Positions 8,167-16,074 of a DNA stretch of 22,458 nt are shown here, one piece after another. The translations under genes were made by a program, and so were the position numbers. The notes under the pieces were generated by a model. It ran no database searches and was not told the origin of the DNA. It worked only from the letters and a program-made list of their open reading frames with translations. Each line of letters begins with the position of its first letter. The first letter of the stretch is position 1. This stretch comes from Polyrhizophydium stewartii (lineage: Eukaryota > Chytridiomycota > Chytridiomycetes > Rhizophydiales): positions 1-22,458 of the forward strand of contig JADGIZ010000153.1 in the NCBI GenBank assembly GCA_027604665.1. Reading direction: 5' to 3'.

Positions 8167-9101
8167 TCAGACATAGAACCAGTACTCGGCGCGGTAGAAC
8201 GACGGATAGACGTTGCCGACATGGGACGCCTTCTCGCACTTCTTGCGGGGGTTGGGCAGACCGCGGTCCGTGAACGCGCGGATGACGTACCGCGTGTTGG
8301 CAAAGTAGTCGGTCGGCTTGGCAAAGGTGTTGTTGGTGACCTTGAGGAGCGCCCACGGCAGGTTGTTGAGGCCCGAGAACGTCGTGACCGTGGCGTTGAC
8401 CTTGCCCGAGATGCGCGAGACATCCTGCGGCGTGCGCGCGTCGTTGTGGATGAAGGTCGGCAGTCCAGACACAAACTTGTGGTCGGCAACATGGCGCGGT
8501 TTCTTGCCCACGACCGACTTGAGCTTTGCCTCGACGTTGGTCAGGACCCACTGGTACCTGTTGTTGGCACGCGTGCAGGCTGCCGTCGTGCATGGGAGAC
8601 GTGTCAGCAAGTGCATCGGGCGACAGGGCGGTGCGCGCCGAAGCGCGACGCACTGTAGATCTGGTGGCCCTGGCCATGGAGCACGCTCTTGCGGTTCAGC
8701 CCCTTGGGCAGGCGGAGCGACGTCTCGATGGTCGTCTGGTTAGGCTGGTTGTTCGGCGTGTTGTTCGCTTCGAGGATGCCGGCGGCGACGGCGACGCTTG
8801 GCGCCGGGGTCGGCGTCTTGGTCTTGCGCGGCTTGTGCGACTTGGTCTTGTGGGGCTTGTGAGACTTGGTCTTGTGGGGCCTGTGAGACTTGGTCTTGTG
8901 GGGCTTGTGGGATTTGGTCTTGTGAGGTTTGTGAGACTTGGTCTTGTGCGTCTTGTGCGTCTCGACCACGGTCGTAGTCGTAGGCGTCGCCGTTTCGGAC
9001 GCAAGCTCGACAGAGCTCGACTCGGGCGCGGGCGCAGCACCGACGGCCGAGAAGCCGGCAAAGGCCGCGGCGACCAGGATCATCGAGACCTCAAACTTCA
9101 T
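8167..9101 (-). CDS. secreted DUF3455 domain protein with His/Lys-rich repeat stalk (copy 2)
   Basis: Two exons, 9101-8654 and 8579-8167, give 286 residues. The 74-nt intron (GTGCGT...CAG, branch-like GCTGAC, phase 1) restores IYTCT. Residues 1-23 are a signal peptide (MKFEVSMIL... ending GAAPAP). A Thr-rich stretch leads into five HKTKSHKP-type octapeptides (about 52-91), then a spacer with NNT and NQT N-glycosylation sites, then the DUF3455 domain (about 130-286). Family landmarks are LPKGL, GQGHQIYTCT, YQWVL, PWALLKV, NTRYVIRAFTDRGLP, a KKC and a terminal YRAEYWFY. The domain has no assigned activity. The cationic His-rich repeats could bind metal ions, anionic wall polymers or host surfaces; this is speculation. 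The intron is at the same codon and phase as in the copy at 3966-4696, which supports common descent. Confidence 0.82.
8829..8948 (-). repeat. 24-bp tandem repeat encoding HKTKSHKP
   Basis: Five 24-bp units in frame encode HKTKSHKP with one Arg-for-Lys variant. They differ mostly at third positions. Partial HKT units flank both ends, so the array may once have been longer. Confidence 0.92.
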
Positions 9102-9205
9102 CTTGGGTGCGTGGAATGAGGTGCGGGGAACGAAGCAAGTGTGCGGTGGAGGCGGCTGATGAGGCGGATGCTGCTGGGTGAGATCGACTGCCCAAGGCAG
9201 GCCTG

Positions 9206-9213
9206 CTCTTATA
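9206..9213 (-). promoter_or_regulatory. TATA box upstream of DUF3455 copy 2
   Basis: Read on the minus strand, CTATAAGAGC lies about 105 bp upstream of the start codon at 9101, in an otherwise GC-rich region. No comparable TATA motif was seen in front of the other genes, so this gene may be strongly or conditionally expressed. The assignment is by motif and position only. Confidence 0.5.
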
Positions 9214-9392
9214 GTCTGAGCTCCATACAACACACAACCGCTGCGACTTGTTTGCAGGACACCGAATTTAATCGCCCAAGCCGTGATTTTTGGAGGCGGA
9301 GTTTGCTGGGCCAGACATGCGTCTGCAATTCTCCCCTCGCCCGCAGCCGTGCGCTCATCAGATCTGGACTGTGCTGTCCGTATCACGCCGAT

Positions 9393-11359
9393 TCATTTGC
9401 GCTTGCTGATGCGGTCGGCGACGAGTCCGGCGACGTTTCTGCCGGCAATCGTCTCTGTCTCCATCGTCGAAATAAAGCCCTCGAACGAGTTGGCGTAGTA
9501 AAGTCCATCGGTATCGACCACGACTTTGAGCGACCAGCTTTGATCGTCGACCGGCGGCAGCAGCGGGTAGCTGCCGGGACGCTCCCAAGCGTGGCGGGCC
9601 GTCTGGCTGCGCGACACAAACATGGCGTCGAGCTGCTTCTCGCTGAGCGGCAGGCGTGAGAACATCTTTGTCACGACACGGGTCTCGTCAATGGCGCGCA
9701 GGATCGACATGCAGTTGAACGGCACGCTTTCATGCGACGGCGACGACGTCAGCAGCGTGATGGGGATCTCCTCGCGCCTTTGAAGGCCAAAGAACGCCGG
9801 GTTGAGCTCGCCCACAACAACCGTCACTGCAAGAGAGTCAGAGGCTGCGATGGCCGATGCGACCCGTTGCAATCGCCAAATACGCACCGTACAACCGGAC
9901 GTATTTGAAGATCGGGAAGTTCTGCAAATTGATGCCGCGGAAGTCGATGCTCGATGCGGGCTGCGAGGCCGGAAGCAAGCACACATCGTCAGCCACATGC
10001 CGGTGAGCTGACGGAAGCTCAATCAAGATGCCCACCAGCGGCGCCGCGAGCACAACCATGTCAAACGTGTGCTTCTCGCCGTTGGAAAGCTCAATGTGGA
10101 ACTCGGGCTTCCCCTCCGGGGTCTTGGTCTTGGCCACAACATCGACGCGCGAAGCGAGGCGCACATCACTGCCCGCCAGCATGCCCTCAAACACTTTGTA
10201 GTTGCCGCCCTTGACCGTGTACATCTCGTCGACGCCGCTAAACAGCGCAATCAGGCCGCCAAACGCGCGGATCGAGTCCGTGTCCTGCAGGTACGTGTTG
10301 CGCGTGATGCCGCCAAAGATGTCCTGGATGAACGCAGACGAGATCTTGCGGTCCGCCATGTACTGGTCCGCACGTGTTTCCACAGACTCGCGCACGCCAA
10401 GCTCGTTGACCAGATCGACGACGTCTTCGAAGCGCTCGTTGCGCTCGAGCTTGCCGTAGACCTTGATAAAGTCGCGCGCAACGCCGCGGGCAATGCTCGA
10501 GGCCTGTATCGGGCCGTTGAAGAAGCCGTACTTGTATAGCATCTTGAAGGACGACACCCACGAGCCGAACCAGCCCCATCCAGGCGACGACGAGCCCGAC
10601 GGCGGCGTCTCGAGATAATGCCACTCGGCGCCGTCCCAGACGCCAAACGACGCATATCGCTCCTTGGCAAGCGTGCTCGACGAGCGGTCGACAAACTCGA
10701 GGCCAAACTCGCGCGAGGCGTTGACCATGTGTGCGTTGGCCTTGGCGAAGATGGAGGCGCCGAGCTCGATGATCATGTCCTCCTTGCGGCACTCGCTCTT
10801 CCCGGCCGGCTGCGGGTCGCAGACGTCCACGGTCAGGGGCAGCACGTGCGCCCGCCCGCCGATGCGGCTCTCGCGGTCAAAGACGGTCACGTCGGCGCCA
10901 AAGCGGCCCTCGGCGCTGAACCTCTTGAGGAAATAAGTCTGCGTGCAGCTCAAGGTCAGACACAACCCGGCAACCATCGAGCCAGGGCACGCCACTCACG
11001 AACGAGGCGCCCGCCGCGCCGGCGCCGATAACGGCGATGCGCGGCACTGCGGCCGTACCAGCAGCCGGCGCCGGCTGCTTGGCGCTCCGCGTGGCGCCTG
11101 CCGGCGTCTCCGCGGCGACGTGCTGCACATATGGGTGCTTAAGCAGCGCGAGGGGGCTGTCGGTGTCGTCCTGGACCACAAGCGAGCCGGGGCCGCCGAC
11201 CGGCACCGCACCGGCGTCGGCGTCCACCGGGGCAGGGGCGGAGCCACGAGGCGCCTGGGCTGCATCGGCGGTGACCACCGAGAGCGCCGCGAGGGCCAGA
11301 ACGAGCACGCGGGCTTGGCCGTGGGCGACAGGCATCGAGGCCGATGTGGGAGCAAGCAT
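9393..11359 (-). CDS. prenylcysteine oxidase/lyase-like FAD enzyme
   Basis: Three exons, 11359-11000, 10938-9888 and 9826-9393, give 614 residues. Both introns are 61 nt: GTGAGT...CAG in phase 0, and GTGCGT...CAG in phase 1, each with a CTGAC branch-like site. Prenylcysteine oxidases cleave the thioether bond of farnesyl- or geranylgeranyl-cysteine released when prenylated proteins are broken down, giving cysteine, a prenyl aldehyde and hydrogen peroxide. The FAD Rossmann motif is RIAVIGAGAAGASF (107-120), followed by VFDRESRIGGRAHV and the family-like MIIELGASIFAKANAHM. KGGNYKVFEGML and the long C-terminal region also fit. Met9 (11335) precedes a clear signal peptide ending near TADAA and may be the true start, which fits the lysosomal/secretory location of the family. 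The N-terminal linker before the FAD motif is Ala/Pro-rich and longer than usual. Confidence 0.85.
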
Positions 11360-11546
11360 CGCTCATCGCCAAATGCGCGATGCGGTCGCCGCTTCGGCTG
11401 CACCGCCTCAGGCGACAGTGCAGCCGAGCGCACACACTCGGGCGAGTGCGAGCCTGCACGCGGGGCCGAGGGGCAGCACCGCGCGCACACAGCGGCCACT
11501 CGGATCTGATCGGATGCCGCCGTGGCGGGTTTGCCTCGAAAGCCAG
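11360..11546. other. short divergent promoter region
   Basis: Only 187 bp separate the start codons of the prenylcysteine oxidase-like gene (minus) and the six-exon MFS gene (plus), so both promoters must share it. No TATA box or named binding site is evident. Confidence 0.5.
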
Positions 11547-13515
11547 ATGACCGACACCGATGAGCAGCACGACCGCGAGGATGAGCCGCTCGTGCCGGAT
11601 GGCCCCGCCGCAGCAACAGCCGCGGGGCCGTCCCGCACGCCGCTGCCCGTTCTCAAGGTCTTGTCGCTGGCCTCGGCACTGCTCTGCAACACGTACGTCG
11701 ACCGACTCGACGCGCCGCGCCCAGCTGCGCCAACGCTGGCGACGGCTGACCTCACCGGGCCACGCACAGGTTCATGTCAACTATGCTGCTGCCCTTTCTC
11801 ACCTTCATGGTCGACGACTTTGATATTGCCCCGCGGCCAGAGGACATTGGAAAGTACAGCGGGTGCGTCCCGCCCAGTCCGCGGCCGTCGACTCGCCCGC
11901 GTGAGTGGCTCCCGAGAGATCAGACCGCGATCGCTGACAACACAACAGATACTTGGTGTCGTCGTTCATGGTCGGACAGCTGCTGTTTACGTACTCGTGG
12001 GGATACATGTCGGACAAGTTTGGCCGCCGGCCCATCATCATCGCGGGCATGCTGCTCACGGGCACATCCTTTCTTACCTTTGGCTTCTCGACATCATACT
12101 GGATGGCCATGGTGTGCCGATTCGTCAACGGCGCCGTCAACGGCATTGTAGGCGTCACAATGACGTGCATGAGGTGGGCGAGTCGACGGACTCTTGCTGT
12201 CGCGAAACGCTGACAGTCATCCGTCGCAGCGAAATCACGGACGAGACCAACCAAGGCTCAGGGTTTGCGATCCTTGGCACGTCGCGCGCAGCCGGCATCG
12301 TCCTCGGACCCATCGTCGGTGAGGCCGTCGCACGTTGTCGTCTGTGCGAGTTTGTCCGGGAACTGACGGCAACTTGAGGCGGGTTCCTCTCCCAACCCGC
12401 CAAGAAATACCCGACACTGTTCCCCAAGGACAGCTTGTTTGACAGGTGCGCCATATCTTGATCTCTCTGGCTGGCGTCGGCGGCTGATTGTGTGTGACTC
12501 AAGATTCCCGTACGCCTTGCCGTCGGTCGTGGGCTTCCTCTTTGCCATGTCTGGCGGCATCATGGCCATCTTTGTTCTGCAGGAAACCCGCACATTCAAG
12601 AAGCAAGAGTCGGTCTCGCCCGACATCGAGTCATCCAACGAGCGCAGCAGCGTGTCAACGTGCTCGGATCAAGTGCGTTCTTCTTGCAGCGCTGTTGATG
12701 ACAGCGACAGCTGCGATGGAGACATGGAAACCGAGCAATCGCCACTGCTGGGTCCGACGAGCAGCAACCGGGTCGACGATGGGCCCGAGTCAATCTGGGT
12801 TCTGCTCAAGAGCCCGTCCGTGTCGCTCTCGATTCTTCTGTACTCGGTGCTCAACGCCACTTATATCCAGTACGACGAGGTCTTTGCGCTTTGGTCTCGC
12901 CTGGCTCCAGTGGACGGCGGACTCGGGTTCCAGTCTGAGGATCAGGGCATCACGCTGACGGTTGGCGGCGCATGCTTGTTTCTGTACCAGCTGCTCATAT
13001 ACTCGTCGGTCGAGCGCAGATGTGGCACGCTGCTCACATTCCGACTCGGTGTGCTCATGACGCTGCCGAGCTTTGTGCTCCTGCCGCTCGCGACCAACTT
13101 CGCCAGCACCTCGCGCTGGGCCATGTGGGGCCTTGTTTGCGCCGCGCAGATTCTGCGCACGTCGTGCGGCTTGCAGGCCTTCACAAGCACGTTTGTGATG
13201 ATGTCCAACAGTTGCACGTCGCGGTCGCGCGGCTCGCTGAACGGGTTTGGCCAGATGCTCGGCGCGCTCGGACGCATGGTCGGGCCGATCGTCGCAGGCA
13301 ATCTCTTCTCGTGGTCGCTGCAGAACGGTCTCAGCGCGCCACTCGACTATCACTTGATGTTTGTGGTGCTCGTCATCCAGCAGCTGGCGACGTATGCCAT
13401 CAGCCTGTGGGTGCCAGTGTCGATCAACCACCGGCTGCGCGACGACGACGAGGCCGAGGAGGCCGCCATCCGCGCACGCTCGGTCGGCCGCGGGGGATCC
13501 ACGCCGCCAAGGTAG
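11547..13515 (+). CDS. MFS transporter, fungal multidrug/ZIFL-like
   Basis: Six exons give 543 residues: 11547-11692, 11770-11862, 11949-12173, 12230-12318, 12379-12445 and 12504-13515. The five introns are 77, 86, 56, 60 and 58 nt, with donors GTACGT, GTGCGT, GTGGGC, GTGAGG and GTGCGC, and each has a TGAC-type branch-like site. Joined, the protein reads as a twelve-helix carrier of the fungal/plant group related to zinc-induced-facilitator-like and TetA-like proteins. Landmarks are TPLPVLKVL before TM1, KYSGYLVSSFMVGQ, the motif A GYMSDKFGRRP, RFVNGAVNGIVGV, SEITDETNQGSGF, LGPIVGGFLSQPAKKYP and RFPYALPSVV. The second half opens with a YDEVFALW and GGLGF pattern typical of this group. The central loop is acidic and Ser-rich and has EQSPLL, an acidic dileucine motif. 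The substrate is unknown. Confidence 0.87.
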
Positions 13516-13623
13516 ACCGAACCTCCGGATTCAATGAAATGCGGCCACTCTCCTGGTGTGCACGGCCATCGCGGACGGCCGTGCTGCGTGCCAGCATATC
13601 ATCAGGCTTTCCCTCGTCGGAAG

Positions 13624-15817
13624 ATGGCGTCGCTGGAGAACATCGAGCAGAGGCCGGCGACGCCCTCGTCCCTGCCGCGCAAGTTCGTCAAGAGCGAGTC
13701 TGCCGGCTCGTTTGTGAGCTCGGCGGGCCGCTTCCCATGGTGCGTGCACGGCGCGCCGGCCCGGGTTGCGGACAGGCAACTCCGTCCTCTCGCCGCCGGC
13801 CGCCCACGCCCCCCGAGGCGCAGCCCGCGGCCTCCTTTTTTTGTTGAGCTGCTGACGGCCCTTGCTGGACCACGCAACCCTGGGTCGTGTGCCCGGTGCC
13901 GCCGTCCCCGCCGCCTGCCCGCCGCCTGCCTTCCGCCTGCTGGCCTCGTGCACGCCGGCCTGCCTCCTGCCCCACGCCCGCGGCTGCCGCGTGTCCGTGC
14001 CGCTTGCTCCCACGCCAAGGTTCGACGCCGCGGGCAACCCCTCGCAGCCGTACATCATCGGCATCGCAGGCGGCAGCGCCAGCGGCAAGACGTCGGTCTC
14101 GCAGCGCATCATCAAGCAGCTCGGCGTGCCCTGGGTCGTTCTGCTGTCGATGGACTCGTTCTACAAGAGCCTAACTCCCGAGCAGATCGCCGCCGCGCAC
14201 CGCAGCGAGCAAGACTTTGACCACCCCGGTGCGGCCAAGCAGATCGCTGCGCTGGATCGGGGGTCGTCTTGACCTTGTCTCGTGCGCTGACTCGCCGGCG
14301 CATCCCCGCAGACGCCTTCGACTACGACATTCTGTTCGAGGCGCTGCGGAACCTAAAGCGCGGGTGAGCACACTTGGCCCCGCGAGATGCGCCTTGAGTG
14401 AGCAATGGAAGCCAACTTTCAGTTGTGCGCAGCATCAAGGTCGATGTGCCCGTGTACGACTTTGCGACGCACTCTCGCCTCAGCAAGACCACCAAGATCT
14501 ACGGCGCCAACGTCGTCATCTTCGAGGGCATTCTGGCCCTGCACGACAAGCGCGTGCGCGACCTCATGGACCTCAAGATCTTTGTCGACACCGACGACGA
14601 TATCCGCCTCGCTCGTCGCCGTGCGTCGCGCGTGCCGCAGTCTCGCACGCGGGCACGATGCCGGAGAAGCTGACGTTGGATACTCGCCCAGTCCGGCGCG
14701 ACATTAGCGAGCGTGGCCGCAGCATCCACAGCGTGCTCGAGCAGTACCGCCGCTTCGTCAAGCCGTCGTTTGACGATTTCATCCACCCCACCATGCGCTT
14801 CGCAGACAGTGCGTTGTCGCCGTCTGTTGCTTTGCTGCGCATCAGTCGCTGTTGCGCTGACGCTTGAAATGCGCGCAGTCATCATTCCCCGCGGTCTCGA
14901 CAACGTCGGTGAGCCCAGCGTCTGCGATGGCGTCCAGCAGATCGCAAGCCGCATGCTGACGCAAGGCGACGACGCACAGCGGCCATCGACGTGATCACCA
15001 AGCACGTCTCGCGCCAGCTCAAGGAGCGCGGCATCGAGCTGCGAGGCGCGCTGCTGCACTCTGGCGCCGCCGACGAGCTGCCGCCCAACGTTAGGCTGCT
15101 GCCGCAGCGCCCGCAGCTGCTTGCGCTGCACACCATCATCCGCGACGAGAACACAAACCGCCACGACTTTGTGTTTTATGCCGAGCGGCTGTCGCGGCTT
15201 GTGGTCGAGCAGTGAGTCGCAGCGTCTGCACTCTCTAGGCGCAGTCGCCCAGATCTCGATGCTGACGGGCAGTGCCGCTTGCGGCGCGTGCGACGGCTTG
15301 CAGCGGCCTCGCGCAGCTGCCGTTCCAGGAGAGCGACGTCACGACTCCGACCGGCGCCGTGTACCACGGCACGGTGCTGCGGGACCTTGTGTGCGGCGTG
15401 TCGATTGTGCGTGCCGGCGCGTCGATGGAGCATGGGCTGCGGCAGGCGGTCAAGGACATCCCGATTGGCAAGATCCTGATCCAGACGGACCCGTCGACGG
15501 GCGAGCCGCAGCTGCACTACTGCAAGCTGCCCAACGATATCGGCAAGCGCCATGTGATTGTCGTGGACGCGCAGATTGCGACCGGCGCGGCGGCCATGAT
15601 GGCCATCCGCGTGCTGCTCGAGCACCATGTGCCCGAGAACAGGATCCTGTTCCTGTCGCTGATTGCGTCGCGCGTCGGCCTGCAGGCTCTCGGCCGTGCC
15701 TTCCCAAAGATCAAGATCATCACGTCGTCGATCGACAACGAGCTTAATGACTTGTACCACATCATCCCGGGCTTTGGCAACTTTGGCGACCGGTACTTTG
15801 GCACGTTTGACGAGTGA
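13624..15817 (+). CDS. URK1: uridine kinase with C-terminal UPRT-like domain (UCKL/Urk1 type)
   Basis: Eight exons give 485 residues: 13624-13739, 14020-14228, 14312-14363, 14433-14620, 14692-14808, 14879-14908, 14980-15211 and 15304-15817. The introns are 280, 83, 69, 71, 70, 71 and 92 nt. The enzyme phosphorylates uridine and cytidine to UMP and CMP in pyrimidine salvage. The kinase part has PW at 38-39, the P-loop GGSASGKT (56-63), [47 protein letters not shown] and IIIPRGLDN. The C-terminal part is uracil phosphoribosyltransferase-like, with [11 protein letters not shown], a [11 protein letters not shown] loop and the terminal [13 protein letters not shown]. The loop differs from the ATGGS/T form of active UPRT enzymes, as in UCKL proteins generally, so separate UPRT activity is doubtful. 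It starts 108 bp after the MFS stop codon on the same strand. The symbol is by family resemblance. Confidence 0.92.
13740..14019 (+). other. long intron with distal branch-like motif (uridine kinase gene)
   Basis: The first intron of the uridine kinase gene is 280 nt, against 69-92 nt for its other six. The donor is GTGCGT and the acceptor AAG at 14017-14019. A T-run and TTGAGCTGCTGAC put a branch-like A at 13855, 164 nt from the acceptor, and 13857-14017 contains no AG. Splicing at this first downstream AG restores the conserved PW (Trp39) ahead of the P-loop. Confidence 0.85.
14879..14908 (+). other. 30-nt microexon of the uridine kinase gene
   Basis: Exon 6 is only 30 nt between introns of 70 and 71 nt. 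It supplies IIPRGLDNV, which is conserved in the kinase family, so skipping it would keep the frame but remove a conserved segment. Confidence 0.85.
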
Positions 15818-16074
15818 GCAGGCAGGCTCGTGCGTGCCAGACCTCGCGAAGCCGCCAGCCGGCGCACGTCGGAATGAATATTGCCGTGCCGCATCACAGA
15901 CCGCGGATGGGGCAGTCGCATTGTTGCGCGAGTTGCACCTGGCCAGTGGCAACAGAACTGGTTTTACAGATATACAGCCAGCGCTGGTACATGGCTGAAG
16001 ATTGGCAGGCAAAGAGGATCTCAAACAATCACCAAGGGCACCAAGCTATCAAAATGCAAACAAAATCGCATGTT
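15818..16074. other. convergent 3' intergenic region
   Basis: These 257 bp lie between the stop codons of the uridine kinase gene (plus) and the F-box/ankyrin-like gene (minus). It becomes AT-richer to the right (around 15960-16070), as expected for 3' UTRs. No gene or named element is seen. Confidence 0.5.

Noticed and set aside
8167..8616. DUF3455 copy 2 as two separate short genes
   Set aside because: The two frames join across a GTGCGT...CAG intron in the correct phase and recreate the family's YTCT, matching the intron in copy 1.
4739..11359. An isoprenoid or retinal biosynthetic gene cluster
   Set aside because: Only two of the genes have any isoprenoid link, the others are unrelated, and orientations are mixed, so a cluster is not supported.
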